Below are positions 16,275 through 25,786 of a stretch of 64,000 nucleotides of DNA, piece after piece. The notes below the pieces were generated by a model. It saw only the letters and a list, made by a program, of their open reading frames with translations, ran no database searches and had not been told where the DNA came from. Location: the NCBI RefSeq assembly GCF_030503735.1, contig NZ_CP073096.1, positions 558,001 through 622,000 on the forward strand. Direction: 5' to 3'. The first letter of the stretch is position 1. The number at the start of each line of letters is the position of its first letter. The stretch is from Corynebacterium tuberculostearicum (lineage in GTDB: Bacteria > Actinomycetota > Actinomycetes > Mycobacteriales > Mycobacteriaceae). The position numbers and the translations under genes were made by a program.

Positions 16275-17617
16275 TTTAGTCCGCCTAGGTCTTGGGCCAC
16301 CGGCTGTGCGTGCGCCGGCGCGGCCGTATCGGCGGGCAAGGCGGACGGCGAGTCAGGCTGCTCTCCCTCTGCGCGTGCAAGCCTTTTGCTAAAGGCCACC
16401 TCGAGCCCCAGCCAGATGAGGCCAATGAGAACCATGACGAGGATGAGAATATTGCGGGCAGCCAAGACGTAAACGGGAAACATTTTCTCACCTACGTATT
16501 GCCATATGTAGTCATAGTTGAACGGGTAGACCAAGGTACCGAGCCCGGCCGCAACGATGGTGCACACCGCTATTAGTCCTTGGAGCACTTTCAGCGAGGC
16601 AAAACCTCGGGGCAAGCGCTGGCGGATGACTACGGCCAGCAACGGGCCTAACCAGACGATGTATTGCGGAGAAAAGACCTTATTGGTGGCGATGAGCAGC
16701 AGGACCATGACGGTAAAGAATGCCATAGTGGTGCGGGTGGTCCACCCGCCCGCAAAAAGGCGGTAAAGCGCCCAACCAATGGCGAATACGAGCATCGCGG
16801 TCATGGCTACAGTGCTCCATAGCATTGCGGTATCTACGCCGGGGCCGGAAATTTCAAAACTCTTGGAAGGGGCATAGCCCAGGTGCCAGCGGCCGGGATG
16901 GTGGTGAGCCTGGAGGAGTAGGAATGTAGCTGAGATGGACTCTAGCTGCAGCCCTCGCACGCCCTGGTAGTTAAGCGGGGAAAGTAATCGATCGACGCCT
17001 GAGGTGGCGATTGTGACCCCGCAGAGGGCGAAGATGGTGCAGAAGAAGGCAAGCAATCGCTGCCAGGTTTTGGATTGATTGAATCGGCCCACCAAGCCTG
17101 CGGCGAGAACACCAGGCCATAGTTTCATGGTGGTGGCAAAACCCAATAGTGCCGATGCAAAGAGCGGACGGGTAGCCAGTAGAGCAGCTGCTCCGGCCAC
17201 GGCCACGGCGGGGAAAATATCGAGGCGCCAAACAAAGGTGTGCCCAGCAGCCGTGCCGAAAAAGACCCAAAACCATGCTGCTTGGAAAGCGCGCGGTTGG
17301 GTGGGGTGATGGCGCAGTAGGAGGGCTAAAAAGGCGGCGTCAACAAGCAAGGTTATGACGGTGAAGCCGATATAGAAGGTTGTGATATCTTCACCGGTTA
17401 ACCAGCCCAAAAGCACCGTGGGCCATGTTCCTGCATGGGGATACTCGGTCATCTGCGTAGGGTCAGTGCCGTAGAGACCGGCAAAATAATAGGCGACATC
17501 GCCTCTGGGGCTATGGTCAATTTTGAGTAGGTAGATCAGAACCAAGCGGGCGACTACCCAACCGAGCCATACTGCAGGAACAGAAGCGATGCGTTTCACT
17601 CGAAAGACTTTAGTCAA
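16253..17617 (-). CDS. GT-C family (DUF2029/GT87-like) membrane glycosyltransferase
   Basis: A 454-residue protein with about ten membrane helices. The first external loop holds SPRGDVAYYFAGLYG, with the acid expected for a polyprenyl-phosphate-dependent GT-C enzyme, and later parts have the family segments MKLWPGVLAAG and NKVFSPQYIVWLGPLLA. The C-terminal 50 residues are a Pro/Ala-rich cytosolic tail. Relatives transfer mannose or arabinofuranose from polyprenyl carriers in lipomannan, PIM and arabinan assembly. Facing the pimA operon makes a mannosyl role likely, but I cannot tell whether it corresponds to PimE, an Mpt protein or another enzyme. A 137-base gap separates it from the divergent tesB. 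Confidence 0.7.
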   Translation of the reverse strand: MTKVFRVKRIASVPAVWLGWVVARLVLIYLLKIDHSPRGDVAYYFAGLYGTDPTQMTEYPHAGTWPTVLLGWLTGEDITTFYIGFTVITLLVDAAFLALLLRHHPTQPRAFQAAWFWVFFGTAAGHTFVWRLDIFPAVAVAGAAALLATRPLFASALLGFATTMKLWPGVLAAGLVGRFNQSKTWQRLLAFFCTIFALCGVTIATSGVDRLLSPLNYQGVRGLQLESISATFLLLQAHHHPGRWHLGYAPSKSFEISGPGVDTAMLWSTVAMTAMLVFAIGWALYRLFAGGWTTRTTMAFFTVMVLLLIATNKVFSPQYIVWLGPLLAVVIRQRLPRGFASLKVLQGLIAVCTIVAAGLGTLVYPFNYDYIWQYVGEKMFPVYVLAARNILILVMVLIGLIWLGLEVAFSKRLARAEGEQPDSPSALPADTAAPAHAQPVAQDLGGLKPTRTTP

Positions 17618-17781
17618 TGGAAGCGTGCATTGGGGCAGACATAGCTTCTTCCAGAAAACTCTGAAACCAAACTGCCCAGAAGTGGGGTACGCCCTACTGT
17701 GGATGAGATCGACTCCGCCTCATTTAGTAATGTAGATAACAATATGCGATTCGTATGAGAAGCAATCTAAGGAGGGACGAG

Positions 17782-18654
17782 ATGGCGACCATGCGCGAAG
17801 TATTGGCTTTAGAGGAAACAGGTGGGGTAGATGAATTTCTCGGCCCTGCTGTTGAGTCTCGGATTGACCGTGCCTTTGGCGGTCATATCGCCTCTCAGGC
17901 AGTGGCTGCGGCTCAGCGCACTGTTGAGGGTAAACGTGTGCATTCCTTGCACGGATATTTTGTAGGACCTGGCGACGCCAAACGCCCGATGGAGTTGCGG
18001 GTGGAGCGAATCCGCGACGGTCGTTCTTTTGCTCATCGTCAAGTGCGGGTCTGCCAAGATGGCGCATTGATCTTCATTCTCATGGCAAGCTTTCATCGCG
18101 AAGGAGATACAGGCCCGCGGCACCAAGACGCTCCGCCCGAGGTGCCGGGGCCGGCTGAAGTAGCACGATTGGGCGGCGGTGCGCCCTATTCCACTCGGAT
18201 TATCCTCAAGGAATGGGAGGATTGGGATATCCGCCTCGTGCCGGAGGAAGGGCGCGATGCCGCCGCCGCAGAGAAAACCGGAGCGGGCTTTCGGCATATC
18301 TGGTTCCGCAATACTGGTGATGTTCCGGATGATGCCTGCTTTCACCGTGCGGCACTTACATATATGTCTGATATGACGCTGATTCGTTCTGCACTTATCC
18401 CGCATCAGGGAGATAGGGTGCAATTGGCGAGCCTAGACCACGCGCTGTGGTTCGTGCGGCCTTTCCGCGTGGATGAATGGCTGCTATATGAGCAGGTTTC
18501 ACCCTCGGCGTCCGGTGGAAGGGCCATCGCCCGTGGCAAGCTATTTAACGAACAGGGCGAGTTGGTGGCCCTAGTTAATCAAGAGGGCCTTACTCGCTTT
18601 TTGGATGAAGATTTGGGTAGCGGTTCCGCCCACGGCAACTGGCAAAAAGTATAA
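17782..18654 (+). CDS. tesB: Acyl-CoA thioesterase II (TesB family)
   Basis: A 290-residue double hot-dog thioesterase that hydrolyses acyl-CoA to free fatty acid and CoA. Conserved parts: FGGHIASQAVAAAQRTV, VHSLHGYFVGPGD, RDGRSFAHRQVRVCQDG in the N-terminal half; DHALWFVRPFRVDEWLLYEQ and GGRAIARGKLF in the C-terminal half. ATG 17782 follows AAGGAGGG at 17769-17776; the ATG at 17755 is a less likely start. It is single, 93 bases upstream of yebC and separated from it by yebC's own promoter. Confidence 0.92.
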   Translation: MATMREVLALEETGGVDEFLGPAVESRIDRAFGGHIASQAVAAAQRTVEGKRVHSLHGYFVGPGDAKRPMELRVERIRDGRSFAHRQVRVCQDGALIFILMASFHREGDTGPRHQDAPPEVPGPAEVARLGGGAPYSTRIILKEWEDWDIRLVPEEGRDAAAAEKTGAGFRHIWFRNTGDVPDDACFHRAALTYMSDMTLIRSALIPHQGDRVQLASLDHALWFVRPFRVDEWLLYEQVSPSASGGRAIARGKLFNEQGELVALVNQEGLTRFLDEDLGSGSAHGNWQKV

Positions 18655-18681
18655 ATTCTTCCCGCTTATAAGGGGGTCGCT

Positions 18682-18710
18682 TTTACGCATTCGTGCAGCA
18701 CACGTATAAT
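18682..18710 (+). promoter_or_regulatory. Promoter of yebC
   Basis: TTTACG at 18682-18687 and a perfect TATAAT at 18705-18710 with 17-base spacing. The predicted start near 18717 leaves a leader of about 30 bases with GAAAGG before the ATG. Confidence 0.6.
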
Positions 18711-18747
18711 TGCCACCAGTTTCAGCACCTGATTAGAAAGGGACTAC

Positions 18748-19503
18748 ATGGCAGGCCATTCGAAATGGGCAACTACCAAGCACAAGAAGGCTGCTAACGA
18801 TGCCAAGCGTGGCAAGGAATTTGCCAAGCTGATCAAAAACATCGAAGTGGCGGCTCGTACCGGCGGTGGTGACCCAGCGGCTAACCCAACCCTTGATGAC
18901 ATGATCAAGAAGGCCAAAAAGGCCTCCGTCCCCAATGACAACATCGAGCGTGCGCGCAAACGTGGCTCCGGTGAGGAAGCTGGCGGCGCTGACTGGGAAA
19001 CCGTCATGTATGAGGGCTACGGCCCCAATGGTGTGGCCATGCTTATTGAGTGCCTTACCGATAATCGCAACCGTGCGGCGACGGACGTGCGTACCGCGAT
19101 GTCTAAGAACGGCGGAAACCTCGGTGAATCTGGCTCCGTGGCGTACATGTTCACCCGCACCGGTTACGTCCTAGTAGAAAAGGGTGAGCTTAGCGAGGAC
19201 GACGTGTTGATGGCCGTGCTCGAGGCCGGCGCTGAAGAGGTTAAGGACCACGGCGAAAAGTTCGAGATCATCTGTGCACCTACCGATGTCCAGGCGGTCA
19301 AGGACGCCCTCAAAGAAGCTGATATTGAAGTCGATGATTCAGATAATGACTTCCGCGCTTCCGTGGATGTGCCACTTGAGGCTAATGACGCGAAGAAGAT
19401 CTTCCGCCTTATCGATGCTTTGGAAGATTCCGACGATGTACAAAACGTCTATACCAATATGAACCTGTCCGATAAAGTTCTAGCAGAGCTAGATGAGGAC
19501 TAA
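18748..19503 (+). CDS. yebC: YebC/PmpR-family protein
   Basis: A 251-residue protein of the TACO1/YebC family, starting [14 protein letters not shown], with the basic N-terminal domain, the [20 protein letters not shown] segment and the acidic C-terminal domains. Family members were called transcription regulators; some bind the ribosome and ease proline-rich stalls. Which applies here is unknown. The gene lies upstream of ruvCAB, its usual neighbour, with a separate ruvC promoter in between. Confidence 0.93.
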   Translation: MAGHSKWATTKHKKAANDAKRGKEFAKLIKNIEVAARTGGGDPAANPTLDDMIKKAKKASVPNDNIERARKRGSGEEAGGADWETVMYEGYGPNGVAMLIECLTDNRNRAATDVRTAMSKNGGNLGESGSVAYMFTRTGYVLVEKGELSEDDVLMAVLEAGAEEVKDHGEKFEIICAPTDVQAVKDALKEADIEVDDSDNDFRASVDVPLEANDAKKIFRLIDALEDSDDVQNVYTNMNLSDKVLAELDED

Positions 19504-19609
19504 ACGGTTTTCGCTTCAATAGCGGCTATTTTTGGCGCCGGTAGCGCTCCACGGGCACAGCTCGTCGGAGGCGTTGCCGGCGCTTCGCTATGGAGGTGAG
19601 ACGTTGCGC

Positions 19610-19638
19610 TTGTAGACCACGTGTGTGTAGTCCATAAT
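19610..19638 (+). promoter_or_regulatory. Promoter of ruvCAB
   Basis: TTGTAG at 19610-19615 and CATAAT at 19633-19638 are separated by exactly 17 bases. The predicted start near 19645 gives a leader of about 41 bases. No SOS box (CGAAC..GTTCG type) is seen beside it. Just upstream, GCGCCGG (19535-19541) and CCGGCGC (19577-19583) form an inverted repeat with a long loop. Confidence 0.5.
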
Positions 19639-19685
19639 GGTGCTAGTGGCAATAGGTGCGGTATAGAAATGAAAGCGGGGGAGAG

Positions 19686-20252
19686 ATGAACCTAGAAGGA
19701 ATGCGCGTAATGGGCATCGATCCCGGCTTGACGCGCTGCGGACTTTCTGTGGTTCAGGCTGGTCGCGGGCGAGGAATCCTCCCCGTTTCCGTGGGCGTGG
19801 TGCGCACGCCTAGCGATAAAGAGCTAACTGAGAGGCTTCTGCGGCTGTCTATCGCGGCTAAGGAATGGATGGATGACTACTCACCGGATGTCGTAGCGAT
19901 CGAGCGCGTCTTCGAACGTGGGCAGGTTTCCACGGTCATGCAGACTGCCCACGTGGTAGGAGTGCTAGTGCTGGCTGCGGCTGAACGCGATATTCCTGTA
20001 TACATGTACACCCCGTCTGAAGTGAAAAAGGCCATCTCTGGCAATGGGCGTGCCGATAAAAAGCAGATGACCACTATGATTACCCGTATCCTTGGGCTAT
20101 CGGAACCGCCCAAGCCTGCCGACGCCGCCGATGCACTAGCCCTGGCCGTGTGTCACTGCTGGCGCGCTCCTGCCATTGTGCGCATGGACAATACCGGCCT
20201 AGGCCTGGGCGCCAAGACGAGTGGAGTGCGCGGACAAGGCAAGAAGCGCTAG
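19686..20252 (+). CDS. ruvC: Holliday junction endonuclease RuvC
   Basis: A 188-residue RNase H-fold resolvase. The four catalytic acids are in [18 protein letters not shown] and [25 protein letters not shown] is also conserved. It cuts Holliday junctions bound by RuvAB. ATG 19686 is preceded by GGGGGAGAG. First gene of ruvCAB, with ruvA 32 bases later. Confidence 0.96.
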   Translation: MNLEGMRVMGIDPGLTRCGLSVVQAGRGRGILPVSVGVVRTPSDKELTERLLRLSIAAKEWMDDYSPDVVAIERVFERGQVSTVMQTAHVVGVLVLAAAERDIPVYMYTPSEVKKAISGNGRADKKQMTTMITRILGLSEPPKPADAADALALAVCHCWRAPAIVRMDNTGLGLGAKTSGVRGQGKKR

Positions 20253-20284
20253 GGAAGCAAAGAAAATAGAAGGATAGGAAAGCA

Positions 20285-20902
20285 ATGATCGCTGCACTGC
20301 GTGGAGAAGTAATCCATATTGGTCTCGACCATGGGGTTATCGATTGTGCCGGCGTGGGATATAAATTTTTGGCTACGCCCTCAACTTTGGGCAGGTTGCG
20401 CCGCGGCGAGCAAGCTACGGTACTTACCAATTTGGTAGTCAAGGAAGATTCCCTCACACTGTACGGCTTTAGTGCGGATGAGGATCGTGAAATGTTCCAG
20501 GTGCTACAGTCCGTGTCTGGCTTGGGGCCAAAGCTTGCCTTGGCAGCGCTTTCGGTCATGGGGGCTGGGGAGCTTGCAGCAGCGATAACTGCGGAAGATG
20601 TAAAGGCGCTGCAGTCCATTCCGGGCGTCGGCAAGCGCATGGCCCAGCGCTTGGCTTTGGAACTAAAAGATAAGGTGGCGGCCTTTGCGCCAGGTGAGGA
20701 CGCAGGCTCGGATGACTCTGTTACCGCTGTGTCTCCGGCTGGCGGTGCCGTGGTAGAAAGCGTGACCGAGGCTCTTATCGGCCTAGGCTTTACGGAGAAG
20801 GCAGCGCGCCCTGTAGTGGAGGCGGCCTACGCTGAAAACAGTGAGGCTGACACTTCGGCGCTTTTGCGCGCGGCGCTTGCGCAACTGGGTAAGAAGAAGT
20901 AG
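20285..20902 (+). CDS. ruvA: Holliday junction helicase subunit RuvA
   Basis: A 205-residue protein starting MIAALRGEV with the OB-fold domain, tandem HhH motifs ([14 protein letters not shown] and [19 protein letters not shown]) that bind the junction, a flexible linker rich in Gly/Ala, and the C-terminal RuvB-binding domain ([13 protein letters not shown]). It forms the tetramer that loads RuvB. It lies 23 bases before ruvB. Confidence 0.96.
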   Translation: MIAALRGEVIHIGLDHGVIDCAGVGYKFLATPSTLGRLRRGEQATVLTNLVVKEDSLTLYGFSADEDREMFQVLQSVSGLGPKLALAALSVMGAGELAAAITAEDVKALQSIPGVGKRMAQRLALELKDKVAAFAPGEDAGSDDSVTAVSPAGGAVVESVTEALIGLGFTEKAARPVVEAAYAENSEADTSALLRAALAQLGKKK

Positions 20903-20925
20903 CGGCGGGTAGGAAGGCTGGATTT

Positions 20926-22005
20926 ATGTCCGATATTGAGCGCACCGAGTTTAACCTCCCAGAAGGAGTCGATGCGGCGCATTCCTCCCAGCGCAATAGC
21001 GATGTAGAGGCAACTGCGCATGCGGAGGAACATGATATTGAGCGCTCTCTGCGCCCGAAGTCGCTCGATGAATTCATCGGCCAACCCAAGGTGCGAGCAC
21101 AGCTTTCTCTCGTTCTCAAGGGCGCAAAAAATCGCGGAGTAACGCCAGACCACGTGCTGCTTTCTGGGCCTCCTGGTTTGGGCAAGACCACAATGGCCAT
21201 GATTATCTCGCAGGAGTTGGGGACCTCGCTGCGCATGACCTCCGGACCGGCCTTGGAACGTGCGGGGGATTTGGCAGCCATGCTCTCTAACCTGATGGAA
21301 GGTGACGTCCTTTTTATTGATGAGATTCACCGCATCGCACGCCCAGCAGAAGAGATGCTGTATATGGCGATGGAGGACTTCCGCATTGACGTCATTGTGG
21401 GGAAGGGGCCAGGCGCGACCTCAATTCCACTTGAAATTCCGCCCTTTACTTTGGTGGGGGCTACAACCCGCGCCGGTATGCTTACCGGCCCGTTGCGTGA
21501 CCGCTTCGGTTTTACCGCGCAGATGGAGTACTACGATACGGAAGACCTGACCCAAGTCATCAAGCGTGCCGCGCGCATACTCGATGTCGATATTGACCAC
21601 GATGCTGCGGTAGAAATTGGTTCGCGTTCTCGCGGTACGCCGCGCATTGCTAACCGGTTGCTGCGCCGCGTTCGTGATTATGCCGAGGTCAACGGCACGG
21701 GGCATATTGATCTGGGCGCAGCTCAGGGAGCGCTGGAAGTCTTTGACGTGGACGAGATGGGCTTGGATCGTTTGGACCGCGCGGTGCTCAATGCGCTCAT
21801 TAAAGGCCATGGGGGCGGGCCTGTTGGTGTCAGCACCCTTGCCATTGCGGTAGGAGAGGAGCCATCCACAGTTGAGGAAGTGTGCGAACCCTATTTGGTG
21901 CGTGCTGGGATGGTCTCGCGCACAGGTCGTGGCCGCGTAGCCACGGCGGCTGCATGGCGCCACTTGGGGCTTACTCCGCCGGAAGGTGCAGCCGGCCTGT
22001 TTTGA
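20926..22005 (+). CDS. ruvB: Holliday junction ATPase RuvB
   Basis: A 359-residue AAA+ motor. Walker A is GPPGLGKTT, Walker B is LFIDEIHR, the sensor region is [18 protein letters not shown] and the C-terminal winged helix ends in HLGLTPPEG. It drives branch migration with RuvA. ATG 20926 follows a weak GGAAGG. The gene is followed by a short hairpin (GGGTGC/GCACCC near 22018-22037) and then yajC 73 bases on. Confidence 0.97.
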   Translation: MSDIERTEFNLPEGVDAAHSSQRNSDVEATAHAEEHDIERSLRPKSLDEFIGQPKVRAQLSLVLKGAKNRGVTPDHVLLSGPPGLGKTTMAMIISQELGTSLRMTSGPALERAGDLAAMLSNLMEGDVLFIDEIHRIARPAEEMLYMAMEDFRIDVIVGKGPGATSIPLEIPPFTLVGATTRAGMLTGPLRDRFGFTAQMEYYDTEDLTQVIKRAARILDVDIDHDAAVEIGSRSRGTPRIANRLLRRVRDYAEVNGTGHIDLGAAQGALEVFDVDEMGLDRLDRAVLNALIKGHGGGPVGVSTLAIAVGEEPSTVEEVCEPYLVRAGMVSRTGRGRVATAAAWRHLGLTPPEGAAGLF

Positions 22006-22078
22006 TTTAGGTGGCTGGGTGCTTGGCGACGCACCCTGGGGTTTCTATGGCAAGGAGTGTCTGGCACACTAGAAAGCT

Positions 22079-22441
22079 ATGGAAATCATCATTCTCATCA
22101 TTATTGGCATCTTGTTCGTTATTCCATCCTTTATGGCCATGCGGAAGCAACGCCAGCGCCAAAATGAGATGCAATCCTTGCAAAACTCCTTGCAGCCGGG
22201 TGATTCCATCGTCACTGCCGGTGGCGTACACGGCGTCGTGCGCGGTACCGCTGAAAAGAGCGTGGACCTCGAAATCGCCCCAGGCGTCGTGGTGACCTTT
22301 GACAAGATGGCAGTTATCCGAACCGAACAAGAAGCCAATGGCCTAGAGCGTCCCGCGTCAGCAGGCGAGGCGAAACCTAACGAAGCACACAACCCGCGGG
22401 ACGAGGAATATCCACCATTTGATGATGAGGGAAAGCATTAG
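22079..22441 (+). CDS. yajC: Preprotein translocase subunit YajC
   Basis: A 120-residue protein with a single N-terminal helix (IIILIIIGILFVIPSFMAM) and the YajC domain: RKQRQRQNEMQSLQNSLQPGD, IVTAGGVHGVVRG and VTFDKMAVIR. It accompanies SecDF at the SecYEG translocon. A 215-base gap before secD contains no gene that I can support. Confidence 0.93.
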   Translation: MEIIILIIIGILFVIPSFMAMRKQRQRQNEMQSLQNSLQPGDSIVTAGGVHGVVRGTAEKSVDLEIAPGVVVTFDKMAVIRTEQEANGLERPASAGEAKPNEAHNPRDEEYPPFDDEGKH

Positions 22442-22656
22442 CGCGAGGCTTATCTGAGAGTATCCTTAACAATTGCTTGGTGAATAGGGCCTTCATAGAG
22501 CGTAGACCCCATCACACTTTGGAACTTTTCCGGCCCCTGTTAAGGAAAACTCTGCCTCATGACGTACGATTGTGCGTTGTTGACGTGCCTGCGCCATTCG
22601 GCGGGGCCGTATTTAATGTTTAAACACCCTGTAATACGCAGCACAGGAGATTATCG

Positions 22657-24573
22657 TTGTCCGCATCATCCCGTGGCGCTATGAAAAATAGCAAACGCCA
22701 ATGGCCAAAGCGCGCGCTTGCGCTCTTTGCCCTCATCGTGGTTGTTATCTATGCGCTCATCTTTTTTACTGGTAGCCGGCAAGGCACCCCAAAGCTCGGT
22801 ATTGACCTACAGGGCGGTACCCGTGTAACGCTGGCTCCGCAGGGCGAGGAGCCCACACAAGACCAGCTAAAGCAGGCGCGCGCCATTTTGGAACAGCGCG
22901 TGAATGGTATGGGCGTTTCCGGCTCCGAGGTTGTTATCAATGGCGATACCCTGGTCATCACTGTGCCGGGTGAGGACGCCTCCCAGGCGCAGGCCGTGGG
23001 CCAGACCTCTCAGCTCTACTTCCGCCCCGTGGCGAAGCCCTCCATGCCGGATATGGCAAAGCTGAACAAGGAATTGGAGGACATGGCTAATCGCTGGGTC
23101 AAGTACGATGTCCTTAGCGCAGACGATGCCAATAAGCAGATGGAGCAGGTTACCAAGGCCGTCGCCGACCAAGAAGCGCAAATGACCGGCAAAAAGCCAA
23201 AGGAGCAGAAAGCTCCAAAGGTTAGCGCTAAGCCCATGGAAGAGCCCGGCAACTCCATTGAGCAGGCCGAGCGCCGCGACGAGGTAACGGAGATGCTTCT
23301 CAAGGACCGGCAGTCCGAGGATCCGACCACCCAGGCGGCAGCCTCTGCGCTGATGACTTGCCAGGGCAATACCGATCCTTTGGCCGGTGCGGATGATCCT
23401 TCCAAGCCGTTCGTTACCTGTGATTACTCCAATGGTAATCCGTACGTGCTGGAACCGGCTCCGCTTCTCAATGGCATCAAGGACGAAAACGGTACCCGCC
23501 TGACCGGTAACGAGATTGATACCAACTCGCCGATCGAGGGTGGTCTCAATGGCCAGTCCGGCCAGATGGAGATTAACTTCTCCTTCAAAACTGGAAATGG
23601 CCCGAATGGTTCGCAGACGTGGGCGGACCTTACGAAGGAACACCTCAAGGACCAAATTGCCATCACTCTTGACTCCGCGGTTATCTCGGCACCGGTAATT
23701 CAGGGGGCTACTCCGGTTGGCTCCGCTACTTCTATTACTGGTGACTTTAGCCAAGAAGAGGCAAAGAGCTTGGCAAATAACCTTAAATACGGCGCATTGC
23801 CGCTATCTTTTGCCGGTGAAAACGGCGAACCCGGCGGCACCGTAGAATCCATCCCTCCTACACTGGGTAAAGCCGCACTGCAGGCAGGCCTCATTGCAGG
23901 TCTGGTTGGCCTCATCCTCGTGATGGCGTACTCCCTGTATTACTTCCGCGCCCTTGCGGGAGTCTCCCTAATTTTCCTTATTGCTTCTGGCCTCCTTACC
24001 TATGGAGCGCTGGTTCTGCTTGGTCGTTGGATCGGCTACTCGTTGGACCTTTCCGGTATCGCCGGTTTGGTAATTGGCGTGGGCGCAACGGCTGACTCCT
24101 TCGTGGTTTACTACGAGCGCATTAAGGATGAGCTGCTCGAGGGGCGCACCTTCCGTTCCGCTACGCAAAAGGCGTGGGAGCGTGCTCGTGCCACCATTGT
24201 GACCGGTAACGCGGTGACCCTGATCGGCTCAGTGGTTGTCTACTTCCTTGCGATCGGTGAGGTTAAGGGCTTTGCGTTCACCATGGGTCTGACCACGGTC
24301 TTCGACCTAGTCGTCTCCTTCCTGGTGATGGCACCGCTGATGCAGATGGTTGGTCGCCGTCCGGCTGCAGCCAAGCCTTCCATGAACGGTCTCGGTGGTA
24401 TCTACGCCTTGGTAGAAGAGCGCCGTGAACGCGGATATTACGGTTCTAGCCGCCGCCGAGCAGGCTCCGCCGAGCGTTCTACTGACAGGGAGGCATCCAC
24501 TGAGGAACCGGCAGGAAGCTCTACTGCAGGAACCGCCCGCCCTTCAGACGCTGCGGAAGATGAGGAGAAATAA
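22657..24573 (+). CDS. secD: Protein translocase subunit SecD
   Basis: A 638-residue RND-type membrane protein that pulls exported proteins across the membrane using the proton motive force. After the first helix comes GIDLQGGTRV, then a large external domain, then five C-terminal helices containing the GVGATADSFVVYYERIKDE motif. The external domain holds a long Lys/Glu-rich insert (about residues 155-235), and the C-terminal tail is Ser/Glu/Ala-rich. TTG 22657, seven bases after AGGAGA, is the favoured start; ATG 22681 is an alternative. Two bases separate it from secF. Confidence 0.95.
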   Translation: MSASSRGAMKNSKRQWPKRALALFALIVVVIYALIFFTGSRQGTPKLGIDLQGGTRVTLAPQGEEPTQDQLKQARAILEQRVNGMGVSGSEVVINGDTLVITVPGEDASQAQAVGQTSQLYFRPVAKPSMPDMAKLNKELEDMANRWVKYDVLSADDANKQMEQVTKAVADQEAQMTGKKPKEQKAPKVSAKPMEEPGNSIEQAERRDEVTEMLLKDRQSEDPTTQAAASALMTCQGNTDPLAGADDPSKPFVTCDYSNGNPYVLEPAPLLNGIKDENGTRLTGNEIDTNSPIEGGLNGQSGQMEINFSFKTGNGPNGSQTWADLTKEHLKDQIAITLDSAVISAPVIQGATPVGSATSITGDFSQEEAKSLANNLKYGALPLSFAGENGEPGGTVESIPPTLGKAALQAGLIAGLVGLILVMAYSLYYFRALAGVSLIFLIASGLLTYGALVLLGRWIGYSLDLSGIAGLVIGVGATADSFVVYYERIKDELLEGRTFRSATQKAWERARATIVTGNAVTLIGSVVVYFLAIGEVKGFAFTMGLTTVFDLVVSFLVMAPLMQMVGRRPAAAKPSMNGLGGIYALVEERRERGYYGSSRRRAGSAERSTDREASTEEPAGSSTAGTARPSDAAEDEEK

Positions 24574-24575
24574 GC

Positions 24576-25733
24576 ATGGCTGTTTCGACTAAACACAAAA
24601 TTTCCCGGATGGATCGCCTCTATGAGGACGAGCGCGGTTATGACTTCATTGGTCGCACCAAGCTGTGGTACGGCATAACAGCTGCGTTGGTTGTGGCTGC
24701 CGTTGCTGCGATCCTCATCCGTGGATTCTCCCTCTCGATAGACTTCGAAGGCGGCACTTCTTTGTCAATGCCAGCCGGAGACCTGAAGGAAGACGAGGTA
24801 AGCCAAGTCTTCGAAGACTCCACCGGTGTAGAACCGGAGCAGGTGCACATCGTCGGCGCCGGTGACTCCGAGACGTTGGAGATTGTCTCCGAGCGCCTCA
24901 GCCAAGAGGACGTGGACGCTGCCCGTACAGCAATCTACGAAAATTTTGAGCCAAAGGATGAAAACGGCAAGGCAACGCCTGATGCCGTCGGTTCCTCCAC
25001 AGTGTCTGAATCTTGGGGCTCTTCCATCACCCAGCGCATGCTCATCGCCATGCTGGTCTTTTTGGTGGCTGCCACCATCTATGTGGCTATCCGCCTGCAA
25101 AAGACCATGGCGCTTGCCGCCATCAGCGCGCTCATCGCGGATGGCGTAATCCTCGCTGGTATTTATGCGCTCTTTGGTTTTGACGTTTCCCCAGCCGTAA
25201 TCATTGGTTTGCTTACGGTGCTCACCTTCTCCATGTATGACTCGGTCATTGTCTTTGACAAGATCAACGAGAATACGGAAGGCCTTGAAGGTCAACGGAG
25301 AAAGACCTTTGCTGAGCTGACAAACTTGGCGATCAACCAGACGGTAATGCGCTCGATTTCCACCTCGGTGATTTCCGCACTGCCTATCATCGCGCTCTTC
25401 GTGGTGGCAGTCTGGCTCATGGGCATTGGTACCTTGCGCGATTTGGCACTCATTCAGCTTATTGGCGTGGTGGAAGGAATCTTCTCTTCCATCTTCTTTG
25501 CCACCCCGTTGGTTGTCACCCTTGCTAACCTATCTAAGAAGATTAAGCGCCATAATAAGCGCGTTGCGGACTACCGGGCCGGAAAGAGTGACGAGGGCGA
25601 GCCTGATTCTGCCCCAGCATCCGGCCGTACCGTGGTATCTCCAGCAAGTGCTAAGCCTAGCTCGGTAGAGGGCGACGCCGAATCATCCGAGCTCACCGGC
25701 CACCCAGGCGCTACCTGGCGCCCAGGGCGCTAG
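24576..25733 (+). CDS. secF: Protein translocase subunit SecF
   Basis: A 385-residue partner of SecD with six membrane helices. The SecF signature is present: SIDFEGGTSLSM near the N-terminus and TVLTFSMYDSVIVFDKINEN in the fourth-helix region. A polar C-terminal tail of about 70 residues follows the last helix. Translated from the same transcript as secD. Confidence 0.96.
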   Translation: MAVSTKHKISRMDRLYEDERGYDFIGRTKLWYGITAALVVAAVAAILIRGFSLSIDFEGGTSLSMPAGDLKEDEVSQVFEDSTGVEPEQVHIVGAGDSETLEIVSERLSQEDVDAARTAIYENFEPKDENGKATPDAVGSSTVSESWGSSITQRMLIAMLVFLVAATIYVAIRLQKTMALAAISALIADGVILAGIYALFGFDVSPAVIIGLLTVLTFSMYDSVIVFDKINENTEGLEGQRRKTFAELTNLAINQTVMRSISTSVISALPIIALFVVAVWLMGIGTLRDLALIQLIGVVEGIFSSIFFATPLVVTLANLSKKIKRHNKRVADYRAGKSDEGEPDSAPASGRTVVSPASAKPSSVEGDAESSELTGHPGATWRPGR

Positions 25734-25786
25734 GCTGCGGTAATAGGGCACTGGCGGACTAGTAGCTGAAGTGAGGACACATAGCA

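Noticed and set aside
19500..19600. AATAGCGGCTATTTTT as the yebC terminator
   Set aside because: The arms leave a one-base loop, which cannot form a stable hairpin.
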